From NCBI GenBank assembly GCA_016710365.1, contig JADJVW010000063.1, forward strand, positions 1 through 64,000: a stretch of 64,000 nt of DNA, written 5' to 3'. The position numbers were made by a program, and so were the translations under genes. Below the pieces are notes generated by a model that was not told the origin of the DNA, ran no database searches, and saw only the letters and a list, made by a program, of their open reading frames with translations. Of this stretch, positions 15,609-24,195 are shown in pieces. The DNA is from Candidatus Caldilinea saccharophila (GTDB taxonomy: Bacteria > Chloroflexota > Anaerolineae > Caldilineales > Caldilineaceae). Numbering within the stretch: the first letter of the stretch is position 1; each line of letters begins with the position of its first letter.

Positions 15609-16898
15609 TCAGGTCGCAAATCTGGGGCGGCTGCGCACGCGCAGGTAAAAGATCAACCAGACGCCTGTGATGACGATGCTCACGACGGCGGCGCTGAAGA
15701 AAATCTGCGACACGCTCCACCCCAGGTTGTCGTAGGCGTAACCGGCCCACAGTGTGCTGATCGACTGCGTCAGGGTGAAGGCCGCAAACTCGAAGGCGAA
15801 GACGCGCCCCCGCAAGCGATCCGGGATCAGGATCTGCAGCAGCACGGCGGAGAAAACCCAGACGACGCCCGTGCCAATGCCGCGCACCGTGGTGGCGCCC
15901 AGCATCCAGCCCAGCGAAGGCGCCAGCGCCAGCCCCAGAATGCCCAGCGTCATGGCAAAATAACCGATTGACACCGCCTTGAGCATCCCGCCCCACGTAT
16001 CACCCAGCAGGTGACGCACCACAATCGGGCCAAAGCCGGTGCCGATCCCGACCGCGGCATAGAGCAGCCCCAGTGTGAGCGTACCGTTGCCGTTGAGTGG
16101 GAAGATTTGTTCTGCTAACGGAATCTCCAGCACATTGACGCTGCCCCACACCAGCGAGCCACCCGCCTTGATCAGCGCAAAAGCCAGGAGCACAGGCTGC
16201 GCCCAGAGATAGCGCATCCCTTCGAAGATTTCGAGGAACGCGACGCGCGCTGTCGACTGTGTGCTCTCCGCGTGTTCGCGCCCGCGGCTTCTGACCGCGA
16301 TACGCGTGACAAACCAGGCCGAGAGTAGAAAGCTCAGCGCATCCAGGACGAAGGCCGTCTGCACGCCAAAAAACGCTGTTGCCAGCCCGCCGAGCAGCGC
16401 GCCGATGGCCAGCATCGTGCTCCAGGTAAAGCTGTCCAGTGCGTTGGCCGTGACAAGATCCTGCTTGTCCACCACAGCCGGCAGGTAGGCTTGCTCAGCC
16501 GGGGAAAAGATGGCGCTGAAGACGAATTGGAGCGCGGTCAGCACATAGAGCAGCCAGATGCGCTCCGGCCGATCCACGAACAGAAAGCCCAGCACCGTCA
16601 CGGCGCGCAGTACATCCGCCCAGATCAGCAGCGAGCGCCGCTCGAAGCGGTCGGCCAGCACCCCGGCAAAGGGACTCATCACAAAGAGCGGCAGAAAGCG
16701 CGCCAGGAAGAGAAAGCTGATCGCAGTGCCCGCGCCGCTCAATGCGGCGATCAGCGAGGCCGAGGCGAGCAGGTTGAACCAGTCGCCCAGGTTGCTGACG
16801 ACGCGCGCAAACCACAGATTGCGGAAGTTGCGATTCCGTTGCAGGAGGGAAAGATAGAGTTTCAACGTTACACTGCTTTTTGACGCAGCAGCCGGCAC
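15609..16898 (-). CDS. MFS transporter (EntS/MFS_3-like efflux family)
   Basis: A 429-residue polytopic membrane protein with about twelve hydrophobic segments. The N-terminal half has NRNFRNLWFARVVSNLGDWFNLLAS and the loop-2 motif FAGVLADRFERRSLLIWADVLRA typical of MFS_3 exporters; the second half repeats the pattern with LRGRVFAFEFAAF. The listed start is the GTG at 16898, which overlaps the upstream peptidase by 31 bases; a TTG at 16865 (MKLYLSLLQRNRN) is an alternative and neither has a convincing ribosome site. The substrate is unknown. It shares a transcript direction with the M20 amidohydrolase. Confidence 0.85.
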   Translation of the reverse strand: MPAAASKSSVTLKLYLSLLQRNRNFRNLWFARVVSNLGDWFNLLASASLIAALSGAGTAISFLFLARFLPLFVMSPFAGVLADRFERRSLLIWADVLRAVTVLGFLFVDRPERIWLLYVLTALQFVFSAIFSPAEQAYLPAVVDKQDLVTANALDSFTWSTMLAIGALLGGLATAFFGVQTAFVLDALSFLLSAWFVTRIAVRSRGREHAESTQSTARVAFLEIFEGMRYLWAQPVLLAFALIKAGGSLVWGSVNVLEIPLAEQIFPLNGNGTLTLGLLYAAVGIGTGFGPIVVRHLLGDTWGGMLKAVSIGYFAMTLGILGLALAPSLGWMLGATTVRGIGTGVVWVFSAVLLQILIPDRLRGRVFAFEFAAFTLTQSISTLWAGYAYDNLGWSVSQIFFSAAVVSIVITGVWLIFYLRVRSRPRFAT

Positions 16899-18055
16899 GT
16901 TGCATCGACCAGCACAGCCGCGCCGAGTGGCAGGGCGGATTCGTCGATGTCAAAGATCGGCGTGTGGTGCGGCCGGTTGACGGCATCTTTCTTGGCGCCC
17001 AGCATGAACATCGCGCCCGGCGCCTGGCGCGTCATGTAGCTGAAATCCTCGGCGCCCATCATCGGTTCGGGGTCGATCAGTGCGTGTGCGCCGACCAGGT
17101 CGCGCGTGGAGACGCGCAGCAGGTGCGCCACATCCGGGTCGTTGTACATCGATGGGTAACCGGGATGCAGCTTCAGCTCGAAATCACCGCCCAGGACGCG
17201 GCTGATCTCCAACGCCTTGGCCAGCTCGTCGCGCAGTTGTTGGCGCACATCGTCCTCAAAGCTGCGCATCGTGCCGGCCAGATAGACCTGGCTGGGGATG
17301 ACATTGGAGGCCGCACCGGCCAGGATCATACCGATCGAAAGCGCAGCGGCCTTGGTCGGGTCGATGCGGCGTGCGCGAATGCCTTGGATCGTGTTCAGCA
17401 CCTGCGCCAGGATGAAAACCGGGTCGACGGTCTGGTGCGGGAACGCGCCGTGGCCGCCGGTGCCGCGCAGCCAGACCTCGAAGGAGTCTTCGTTGGCGCT
17501 GGCGTAGCCGTCGGTGATCGAGATGCGCTTGGCAGCGATGTCACTGGCAACGTGCAGCGCCAGCACCGCATTGACGCCTGCCAGCGCCTTGTCCTCGATC
17601 ATACGCGTGGCGCCCGATTTGTTCTCGTTGTCGCGCGCCTCTTCACTGGGCTGGAAGAGAAAGCGAATCTGGCCTGCGGGGCGGTCGGGCATGGCGGCCA
17701 AAAGCCTGGCCACGCCCAGCAAGATCGCGGTGTGCGCGTCGTGGCCGCAGGCGTGCATTACGCCCGGCGTCTGCGAGCGATACGGGACATCGTTCTCTTC
17801 GTCGATCGGCAATGCGTCCATGTCGCCGCGGATGGCGACGACCGGCCCACCCTCGCCAAGATAGCCGACGACGCCGGTCTTGCCGACGCCCGTTTGCACC
17901 TCGATGCCCAGCGCGGCCAGTTCGTCTGCCACTAAGCTGGCCGTGCGCTGCTCCTGAAAGCTGAGTTCAGGATGGGCGTGGATGTCGCGACGCCAGGCAG
18001 TCAGTTGGCCGGACAGGGCCTGCGCCTGGGCGAAAATATCGGCTGGAGTGGTCAT
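16868..18055 (-). CDS. M20D-family amidohydrolase (hippurate/N-acyl-amino-acid type)
   Basis: A 395-residue metallopeptidase-fold amidohydrolase that would remove acyl groups from amino acids or related amides in the cytoplasm. The dinuclear metal site is visible in MHACGHDAH (H101, C103, H105, D106), FLFQPSEE and the ALHV histidine, with a dimerisation domain around 180-300 and a C-terminal MMGAEDFSYM metal-ligand segment. Length fits the M20D subfamily. The ATG at 18055 begins MTTPADIF. Its 3' end overlaps the likely start of the MFS gene, so the two may be co-translated; export of a product or uptake of a substrate by that MFS is possible but unproven. Confidence 0.92.
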   Translation of the reverse strand: MTTPADIFAQAQALSGQLTAWRRDIHAHPELSFQEQRTASLVADELAALGIEVQTGVGKTGVVGYLGEGGPVVAIRGDMDALPIDEENDVPYRSQTPGVMHACGHDAHTAILLGVARLLAAMPDRPAGQIRFLFQPSEEARDNENKSGATRMIEDKALAGVNAVLALHVASDIAAKRISITDGYASANEDSFEVWLRGTGGHGAFPHQTVDPVFILAQVLNTIQGIRARRIDPTKAAALSIGMILAGAASNVIPSQVYLAGTMRSFEDDVRQQLRDELAKALEISRVLGGDFELKLHPGYPSMYNDPDVAHLLRVSTRDLVGAHALIDPEPMMGAEDFSYMTRQAPGAMFMLGAKKDAVNRPHHTPIFDIDESALPLGAAVLVDATCRLLRQKAV

Positions 18056-18121
18056 GTGCGCCTCTGTTGATTAGGATGGAACATCTGTTTATCAGCGCAT
18101 TGTAGGACACGACAGGACGAT

Positions 18122-18162
18122 CAAAAAAATGCGGGGATACGTTTTGACGCATCCCCGCATTG
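18122..18162 (-). terminator. Intrinsic terminator of the DUF1624 gene
   Basis: On the minus strand a GC-rich stem AATGCGGGGATGCGT / ACGTATCCCCGCATT (one mismatch) with a short AAA-rich loop is followed by TTTTTTTGA. It lies 35 bases beyond the DUF1624 stop and before the M20 gene, separating the two units. Confidence 0.8.
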
Positions 18163-18196
18163 CGCAAAGTGAAATCTCTCCAGGCGCGTCGAATGG

Positions 18197-19036
18197 CTAG
18201 AGGCTCACAATGCCGAGCAACATCAACACGAGCAGAATCAGCGGTTGGTGCACGAGGTAGATAGGAAGCGAGTGACGTCCCAGCCAGCGCAGCCCGCGGA
18301 TCGGCGCAAGATCGCCCCAGTCGGGCAGCGAAATCAGGCGCCGGTTGTTGGCATAGAACCAGTTGCCAAACCAGACGCCCAACAACACCACGCCAAACCA
18401 GGGAATGAGCGGGAAATAGTCCACCGCCGGGTAGCGCGTGGGGGTAATGCCAAAGGGCGCCAGCCAGCGCCCGTCCAGAAAGAACACGAACAGGGATGCG
18501 CCCAGCGGAATGGAAATCCAGCGCCCGTCGAAATGCAGGGGTTCAAGCCATTTGCCCGCGGCGGAGAGCGCAACCCACAGCGCCAGGTTGAACCACTTGA
18601 AGCGCAGCAACGGATAGGCCAGGATCGTGGAGATGCCGATCAGGTGCAGGATGCCGAAATCCACATAGCCGACGCCGGCGACGGTCACGACGAGGGTGAT
18701 GATCATACCCAAACCGAAAATTTTCAACCCACGCAGCAGGAACTTGGGAAAGAGGCGCGCTTCCGGCCCGTGCTGAGCGCGCTCGCGACGGTAGACCAAC
18801 GTCAGCGACACGCCGACCAGGATCAAAAACGTGCCCGCGGTAAAGCGTTGCCAATATTTCCAGAAGCCCTCCCACAACACGACATCGGGCAGCACGCGCC
18901 AATACCATAGATCCCACATCGTGTGGTAGACGATCATGGTGATGATGGCGACCCCGCGCAGTGCGTCGATTTCCCAGAAACGCACACGTTTCGCCTGCGT
19001 TACGCCTTTTTGAATCGCGGCAGTTGTCGTCGCCAT
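18197..19036 (-). CDS. DUF1624 / heparan-alpha-glucosaminide N-acetyltransferase-like membrane protein
   Basis: A 279-residue polytopic membrane protein of the DUF1624 family, related to the catalytic domain of HGSNAT and other membrane acyltransferases. Recognisable segments are RFWEIDALRGVAIITMIVYHTMWDL at the N-terminus, where the histidine is the conserved family residue, then GTFLILVGVSLTLVYRRE, FGILHLIGISTILAYPL, IPWFGVVLLGVWFGNWFY and LGRHSLPIYLVHQPLIL at the C-terminus. The ATG at 19036 (MATTTAAIQK) is preferred over an upstream in-frame codon. A TATAAT lies at 19088-19093 on this strand. Acceptor and donor are unknown. Confidence 0.85.
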   Translation of the reverse strand: MATTTAAIQKGVTQAKRVRFWEIDALRGVAIITMIVYHTMWDLWYWRVLPDVVLWEGFWKYWQRFTAGTFLILVGVSLTLVYRRERAQHGPEARLFPKFLLRGLKIFGLGMIITLVVTVAGVGYVDFGILHLIGISTILAYPLLRFKWFNLALWVALSAAGKWLEPLHFDGRWISIPLGASLFVFFLDGRWLAPFGITPTRYPAVDYFPLIPWFGVVLLGVWFGNWFYANNRRLISLPDWGDLAPIRGLRWLGRHSLPIYLVHQPLILLVLMLLGIVSL

Positions 19037-19172
19037 GCACTTCCACACTTTCGGCCAAAATGGAGCGAATCGGTTGATGGTCGCCCGATTATACCATCGG
19101 TGACGTTTCCCGGCAGCGCGGCTTCAGGGTACAATGCACCTACTATGCTGAAGGAATTCTGGAGGAAAACCC

Positions 19173-19667
19173 ATGGGACTAGAGTGTGATGTTGCTCGCA
19201 CGCGCACCAACCACATCCGCTTGATGCGGGATACGCTGGCGGTGCTCGACTATATGCTCGACGATGTCAGCCAGGCGACGGCCACCACGCGCCGTGACCC
19301 CAACGACGGCGACAAAGGCTGGACGGTGGCCGAGGTCGTCTGCCATCTGCGCGACTTCGATCGGATTTTCTTAGACCGGGTGCAGCGGATCGTGGCTGAA
19401 GACGAGCCGAAGCTGCTGGGCTATGATCACGAGCAGTTAGCCGTCGATGGGCGCTACAACGAGCAGGATCTGCGCACGACATTACGCGATCTCCAGCAGT
19501 CGCGCGCCGAGTTTGTCACGTGCTTTCAGGCGCTGAGCGAAGCACAGTGGGCGCGCGCCGGCATCCATGCGGAGCGTGGCCGCTTCACGCTGGACGATGC
19601 GTTGATGCAGGTGGGTCTGCACGATGCGCTCCATCTCGAGCAGATCACACGAATTTTGCGAGGCTAA
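19173..19667 (+). CDS. DinB superfamily protein
   Basis: A 164-residue four-helix-bundle DinB/YfiT-like protein; members are metal-dependent thiol transferases or of unknown function. The metal-ligand histidines are apparent in VVCHLRDFDRIFLDRV and VGLHDALHLEQI. GGAGGAAAACCC precedes the ATG at 19173. A TACAAT at 19130-19135 is a plausible -10. It is the first of four closely packed plus-strand genes, but no functional relation to the molybdenum-hydroxylase subunit downstream is obvious. Confidence 0.85.
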   Translation: MGLECDVARTRTNHIRLMRDTLAVLDYMLDDVSQATATTRRDPNDGDKGWTVAEVVCHLRDFDRIFLDRVQRIVAEDEPKLLGYDHEQLAVDGRYNEQDLRTTLRDLQQSRAEFVTCFQALSEAQWARAGIHAERGRFTLDDALMQVGLHDALHLEQITRILRG

Positions 19668-19671
19668 TCCT

Positions 19672-19983
19672 ATGTGGGCTTTTCTACGCATGATGCTGAG
19701 CGCCGCACTCACCGCCCTGGCCGTGCCATTCTATCTGCGCTGGAGTAGCGACCAGGCAGATCAGCAGCTTGATAAAATGCAGCGGGCCGTCCACTTCACG
19801 CCGGGCGCCGAGTCGCCGCTTCCGCCAGAGGTGCTGGCAGGCGCGGCCGGGCTGAGCATCAGCCATTTTGCGATTGGGCGCACCCTGCGCTTGCGTTGGT
19901 GGCAATCTATCCTCAGCCTGCAGTTTGGCGTCGTGCTCGGCGTGTTTGTCTTCATCTATCGCATGGACGCCGAAGATGCATAA
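19672..19983 (+). CDS. Small conserved membrane protein, function unknown
   Basis: A 103-residue protein with hydrophobic segments at about 1-22 (MWAFLRMMLSAALTALAVPFYL) and 80-97 (WWQSILSLQFGVVLGVFVFIY). The middle is amphipathic and ends in a DAEDA tail. The ATG at 19672 lies four bases after the dinB stop, and the end overlaps the next gene by eight bases (ATGCATAA), so it is inside an operon. I do not recognise a family. Confidence 0.6.
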   Translation: MWAFLRMMLSAALTALAVPFYLRWSSDQADQQLDKMQRAVHFTPGAESPLPPEVLAGAAGLSISHFAIGRTLRLRWWQSILSLQFGVVLGVFVFIYRMDAEDA

Positions 19984-21454
19984 CAGCTACAGCTTTTACC
20001 ATTCACCCAAGACGCTTGACGAAGCGCTTTACCTGAAAGCCAAATATGGTGACGACGCTCGCGCGGTGGCCGGCGCCACCGATCTGTTGGTGGAGATCGA
20101 GCGCGGCGTGCGCAAACGCAGCGACGGCCGCGCGCCAGGGATGATCGATCTGACGCGCATCCCTGGTCTGGCCGTGATCGAAGCGCACAGTGGGCTGATC
20201 GAGCTTGGCCCACTCGTGACGCACAATCAGTGCGTCGCCAGCGCGCTGATCGTCGAGCGGGCGTTTCCGCTGGCGCGCGCCTGCTGGGAGGTGGGTGCGC
20301 CGCAAATTCGCAATCGCGCCACGGTGGTCGGCAACTTGATCACGGCCAGCCCAGCCAACGATACGATTGCGCCGTTGTTGGCGCTGGATGCCTCCATCAC
20401 CGTGCGTAGCTCGGAACGCGGCGCGCGTATTATGCCGCTGGTCGAATTCATCACCGGCTTTCGCAAGGTGGATCTTGCCCCCGACGAATTGGTCACCAAG
20501 GTTTCATTTCCCGCCTTGAACGCACGCACCGATGGTCTTTTTATCAAGCTGGGTTTGCGGCGCGCCCAGGCGATCAGCGTCGTCAACGTGGCAGTGTTGA
20601 TCGAGCGAGAGCAGCCAACCGGTGATGCGCCGGTCGTGCGCGCCGCGATTGCGCTGGGCGCGGTGGCTCCCGTCGTCGTGCGTGCGGCCGCCGCAGAAAC
20701 TTTCCTCATCGGCAAGCCGCTGAACGCCGCCAGCATCGCCGAGGCGGCGCGGTTGGCGGTGACGGCCGCGGCGCCGATCGACGACATGCGCAGCAGCGCC
20801 GAATATCGCCGCGGCATGATCGAAACGCTCACCGCGCGGGCGCTGCATCAGATCGCGGCTGGCGCGGCGCGCGCAGGCTGGCCACAAAAGCCGATCCTGC
20901 TGTGGGGCGACACGGATGGCGTCTGGCCGGTGACCACGCCGGGCAAAGCAAAGGCCGCGGGCGCGCCAGATGTCAGAGAGAAACGTGCGCTGGTCAACGG
21001 GCGCGTAACGCCTTTGCAGGGCGGCATGACCTTGCTCGACAGCCTGCGCGCCGCGGGTCTGGTCGGCGTCAAGGAGGGCTGCGCTGAGGGTGAATGTGGC
21101 GCGTGCACGGTGTCGCTCGACGGCATGGCGGTCATGGCGTGTATGGCGCCCGCCGAGCGCGCCTGGGGCAGCACAGTCGTCACTGTCGAAGGGATACGCG
21201 CCACAGAGCAGTTGCATCCTGTGCAGCAGGCGCTTGTGCAAAGCGGCGGCGTCCAGTGTGGCTATTGCACGCCCGGCTTCGTCATGAGCGCGGCCAAGCT
21301 GCTGGAGGAGCGACCGCACCCCACTGCCGCGGAAGCCGCCGAGGCGCTGACCGGCAACTTCTGTCGTTGCACCGGCTATCACAAGATTCTGGATGCGGTG
21401 GTGTTGGCGGGGACATTGCAGCCAACTGCAGGGGAGCCTGACGAGACGGTTTGA
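19976..21454 (+). CDS. Fused FAD-binding and [2Fe-2S] subunit of a xanthine-dehydrogenase-family molybdenum hydroxylase
   Basis: Normally two proteins (CoxM-like and CoxS-like) pass electrons from the molybdenum subunit to an acceptor. Here 492 residues contain both: an FAD_binding_5 domain (about 1-170; VAGATDLLVEIERG, VVGNLITASPANDTIAPLLAL), a CO-dehydrogenase flavoprotein C-terminal domain (about 175-290), then a 2Fe-2S ferredoxin domain (CAEGECGAC...C) and the second helical 2Fe-2S domain (CGYCTPGF, CRCTGYHKI). All eight cluster cysteines are visible. The ATG at 19976 overlaps the preceding gene. No molybdenum-binding large subunit follows in the window, which is odd for this family. Confidence 0.9.
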   Translation: MHNSYSFYHSPKTLDEALYLKAKYGDDARAVAGATDLLVEIERGVRKRSDGRAPGMIDLTRIPGLAVIEAHSGLIELGPLVTHNQCVASALIVERAFPLARACWEVGAPQIRNRATVVGNLITASPANDTIAPLLALDASITVRSSERGARIMPLVEFITGFRKVDLAPDELVTKVSFPALNARTDGLFIKLGLRRAQAISVVNVAVLIEREQPTGDAPVVRAAIALGAVAPVVVRAAAAETFLIGKPLNAASIAEAARLAVTAAAPIDDMRSSAEYRRGMIETLTARALHQIAAGAARAGWPQKPILLWGDTDGVWPVTTPGKAKAAGAPDVREKRALVNGRVTPLQGGMTLLDSLRAAGLVGVKEGCAEGECGACTVSLDGMAVMACMAPAERAWGSTVVTVEGIRATEQLHPVQQALVQSGGVQCGYCTPGFVMSAAKLLEERPHPTAAEAAEALTGNFCRCTGYHKILDAVVLAGTLQPTAGEPDETV

Positions 21455-21536
21455 TGATGCGTCGTTTCTTTGCTTGGCTGAAACAGCAGATCCAGGAAGA
21501 CACGGCGTCCGTCACCTCGCCCCCATCTCCCACACA

Positions 21537-22457
21537 GTGCGCACTTCCCCCGCGCAGTTCGAGATTCCGGTGTTGCTTGTCCAGTATTTCCCGACCAAAG
21601 GCAACCTTATCGACCGCAGCGTCACGGGTGATGTCGGCGGGTCGCTGGACGCACTCCGCACCCACACGCAGACAACGACGGCCGCCGTGATCGAGGCGCT
21701 GGGGCAAGGCAGCCGCTTTCGCGCCTACAAGCATCCTGACGCCACGCCCAGCCTGCGCTTCACCGTTGTGGAGAGTCTGGAGTTCCTGGAGCCGCTGCCC
21801 ACCTGGCGCAAGCCAGGCCATCGCGCGCCGATGACGGATTATCGCGCCATCATGGATCGGATCGACGCGCGGCGTTGGGTGATGGAGCATGGCGTCAAGG
21901 AGATCTGGATCTGGGGCTATCACGGCGGCGTGATTGACCTGTGGGAGTCAAACATGGCGGGGCCATGGGGTGACATCAGCAACAGCGACCGCGACCCGCA
22001 CGATCTGCCTGTCTTTGATCGCACCTACACCGTCTACCACTATAACTATGGCCGCGGGCCTTCTGAGGCGGTCGAAGACCACATGCATCAGATCGAGGCG
22101 GTGCTGCGTCACGTTGACGCCGAGCTCTTCTGGAACAAATTTGTGGGCAAGCCGGGCGAAGGGCGTTGCGGCTGGGCGCACTATCCACCCAATGGCGTGC
22201 GCGACTACGACTGGCGCAATCGCACCATCGTCTGGAGCGACATCGAAGATTGGCGGCCCGAAGGCGGCGGGCAGAAGATCCCCATTAACTGTGACCGCTG
22301 GCATGGCGACAGCTTGCAATGGTTTATCTACTGGATGCAGAGCCTGCCCGGCGCCGACAACGGCCTGACCTGGCGCGGCCGGCCGTTGAGCAATTGGTGG
22401 AGCTTTATCGGCGATTTTGACGCGGCGATGCAGGCGCGACGAGGGTTAGTTGAATAA
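21537..22457 (+). CDS. Conserved hypothetical protein, start uncertain
   Basis: From the GTG at 21537 the protein has about 306 residues, starting VRTSPAQFEIPVLLVQYFP. I do not recognise the family; Trp-, His- and Asp-rich stretches such as VKEIWIWGYHGGVIDLWESNMAGPWGDISNSDRD and CGWAHYPPNGVRDYDWRN look like a conserved extracellular or hydrolase-like domain. No ribosome site precedes the GTG. A coupled ATG at 21454 (TGATG after the upstream stop) opens a different frame, MRRFFAWLKQQIQED, that could be the true N-terminus if a single-base indel lies between about 21500 and 21560. Both readings should be kept in mind. Confidence 0.6.
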   Translation: MRTSPAQFEIPVLLVQYFPTKGNLIDRSVTGDVGGSLDALRTHTQTTTAAVIEALGQGSRFRAYKHPDATPSLRFTVVESLEFLEPLPTWRKPGHRAPMTDYRAIMDRIDARRWVMEHGVKEIWIWGYHGGVIDLWESNMAGPWGDISNSDRDPHDLPVFDRTYTVYHYNYGRGPSEAVEDHMHQIEAVLRHVDAELFWNKFVGKPGEGRCGWAHYPPNGVRDYDWRNRTIVWSDIEDWRPEGGGQKIPINCDRWHGDSLQWFIYWMQSLPGADNGLTWRGRPLSNWWSFIGDFDAAMQARRGLVE

Positions 22458-22477
22458 CAGAGCAGGCAGCGAGCTTG

Positions 22478-22486
22478 TGATACAAT
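22478..22486 (+). promoter_or_regulatory. Extended -10 element upstream of the toxin-antitoxin pair
   Basis: TGATACAAT reads as an extended -10 (TG-N-TACAAT) ending 57 bases before the antitoxin ATG chosen here. No good -35 is spaced with it. It sits inside CTTGTGATACAATAGCAAG, which has partial dyad symmetry and could be an autoregulatory operator. Confidence 0.4.
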
Positions 22487-22543
22487 AGCAAGCGCCAATG
22501 ACTTGAGATGCTAAAAGGCGTATTCCTTGTGCTGCAAACTGAG

Positions 22544-22876
22544 ATGAATATCGAACAGGCGTTTATACAACTCGACGACGAACAACGCGCCGACATCATC
22601 TATCACGGGACGCTGCTGCGGCTTTCTGAACTCAGGAAGCGGCGCTTTCTTGCCGAAAGTAAGGTACGCGAACTCGAGGAACGGTACGCGCAGCCGCTAT
22701 GGCAGCTTGAGCAGGAGCGACTGCCGCAAGATGCTTCCATCGAAATGCATGAGGATTATATTTTGTGGGGGCATTGGGTGCAGGTGGCTGCTGACGCCGC
22801 CGAAGAAATCCACCGGCTGGAGCCAATCGTAAATCAGCCAATTCCTCCGGCGGATTTACTCTATGCAAGCCGCTGA
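22544..22876 (+). CDS. Putative antitoxin of a TumE-type toxin-antitoxin pair
   Basis: A helical, highly charged protein of 110 residues from the ATG at 22544 (MNIEQAFIQLDDEQRADIIYHG); an upstream ATG at 22508 would add 12 residues. It has a heptad-like charged region ELRKRRFLAESKVRELEERY. I do not recognise a DNA-binding motif. It is assigned as antitoxin because it directly precedes and overlaps by 14 bases a TumE-family toxin-like gene, the usual order in some TumA-TumE and DUF6516 pairs. No other support. Confidence 0.5.
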   Translation: MNIEQAFIQLDDEQRADIIYHGTLLRLSELRKRRFLAESKVRELEERYAQPLWQLEQERLPQDASIEMHEDYILWGHWVQVAADAAEEIHRLEPIVNQPIPPADLLYASR

Positions 22877-23225
22877 CCGTCTGCTGGAAATCGAGCGCCT
22901 CTGCTCCGGCCTTACATTTGCTGTCGTTCCACTCGATCTAGATGGTGAAACGCTCCGTGTTATTCTCTATTTGAACAACGGCTCGACACTGCGCATTACC
23001 GAACAATGGCAAGGATCTGCAATCCGCAAGTACAGCTATTACTTGCTTAACTCCGATAACACGCTCCACACCGGCTGGGATAATGCACCGCACCACCACA
23101 GGCTGAAGTTGGCTCAATTCCCTCATCACAAGCACGTCGGTTCGCAAGGTAATATTCAGGATTCGAGTGAGGCAAGTTTAGAGGCCGTCTTGCAGGTCAT
23201 TCGAGAACAGATTTTTCCCAAATAG
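22863..23225 (+). CDS. TumE/DUF6516-family toxin-like protein
   Basis: A 120-residue protein with the pattern of the TumE toxin family: SGSTLRITEQW-like strand (NNGSTLRITEQWQGSAIRKYSYYLLN), then WDNAPHHHRLKLAQFPHHKHVGSQGN, ending in a helix LEAVLQVIREQIF. The DNAPHH and FPHHKH histidine motifs are the family signature and may form an RNase-like site (inference). The ATG at 22863 lies inside the end of the preceding gene. The pair lies between the unknown protein and the convergent dpp cluster, and its codon use looks less GC-biased than neighbours, consistent with acquisition. Confidence 0.7.
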   Translation: MQAADRLLEIERLCSGLTFAVVPLDLDGETLRVILYLNNGSTLRITEQWQGSAIRKYSYYLLNSDNTLHTGWDNAPHHHRLKLAQFPHHKHVGSQGNIQDSSEASLEAVLQVIREQIFPK

Positions 23226-23229
23226 GTGC

Positions 23230-24174
23230 TCACGACCGCTGTCGCACATCCAGCGCGTCGCGCAGTCCGTCGCCGAGCAGATTGAAGCCCAGCACCGTCA
23301 GGATCAGCGCAATGCCGGGAAAGACGATGAGGTGCGGCGCGGTGAAGACCTGGTTGCGCTCCTGGCCGATCATCGAGCCCCATTCCGGCGTCGGCGGCTG
23401 CGCGCCCAGCCCAAGAAACGAGAGCGCGGCCGCATCGAGGATGGCGACCGCAATGCCCAGCGTGCCCTGCACGACGAGCGGCGTCAGCGCGTTAGGCAGG
23501 ATGTTCTGGAGCAGGATGCGGCGGGACGAGGAGCCGATCGACTGGCCGGCGAGCACGTAGTCCTGCTGCTTGATCGACAGGACGCTGGAGCGCATGATGC
23601 GCGCGTAGACGGGGATGCTCACGATGCCGATCGCCAGCAGCGTGTTGATGAGGCCCGGTCCCAGCACCGTGACGATGGCAATCGCCAGGATCAGGCTGGG
23701 AAAAGCAAGCAGGATGTCCATCAATCCCATGAGCAGGTTATCGGTGTACCCGCCTACATAGGCCGACACGGCGCCGATAAACGCGCCGATGACGATCGCA
23801 AAGCCTACCGAGAGGATGCCAACCATGAGCGACAGCCGCGCCCCGTACAGCACGCGGCTGTAGAGGTCGCGCACATTGCCGTCGGTGCCGAAAAAGAATT
23901 CCGGCTGGTCCGCGGGGCAGCCAAACAGACGGATGCATGGCGCCGCGCGCTTTTGAACGTCCACAATGCCAATCTGCGATTGAACTGGATCGTGAGTGGC
24001 TAGAAATGGCGCAAAGACGGCGATAAAAATCAAGCAGCCCAGGATGATCATCCCGATGATCGCGGAACGGCGGTGAAAGAGCCGGTGAAAGGCAGTGCTC
24101 CATAAGCCGCGCGGCTTGGTGTTGAAGATCGGTTCGACCGAAGCCGGTGAGGTGGTGATAGCGGATGTAGTCAT
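23230..24174 (-). CDS. Peptide/nickel-type ABC transporter permease (DppC-like), module 2
   Basis: A 314-residue inner permease with an N-terminal cytoplasmic segment, six membrane helices, and the EAA loop near SIKQQDYVLAGQSIGSSSRRILLQNILPNAL. The C-terminus LTVLGFNLLGDGLRDALDVRQR is the DppC hallmark. A periplasmic insertion (KRAAPCIRLFGCPADQPEFFFGTD) contains two cysteines that could form a disulfide. It follows the DppB-like gene in module SBP(25374)-B(24196)-C(23230). No DppD/DppF ATPase accompanies it in the window. Confidence 0.92.
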   Translation of the reverse strand: MTTSAITTSPASVEPIFNTKPRGLWSTAFHRLFHRRSAIIGMIILGCLIFIAVFAPFLATHDPVQSQIGIVDVQKRAAPCIRLFGCPADQPEFFFGTDGNVRDLYSRVLYGARLSLMVGILSVGFAIVIGAFIGAVSAYVGGYTDNLLMGLMDILLAFPSLILAIAIVTVLGPGLINTLLAIGIVSIPVYARIMRSSVLSIKQQDYVLAGQSIGSSSRRILLQNILPNALTPLVVQGTLGIAVAILDAAALSFLGLGAQPPTPEWGSMIGQERNQVFTAPHLIVFPGIALILTVLGFNLLGDGLRDALDVRQRS

Positions 24175-24195
24175 AGATAATTCAGCAGGCGCCAG

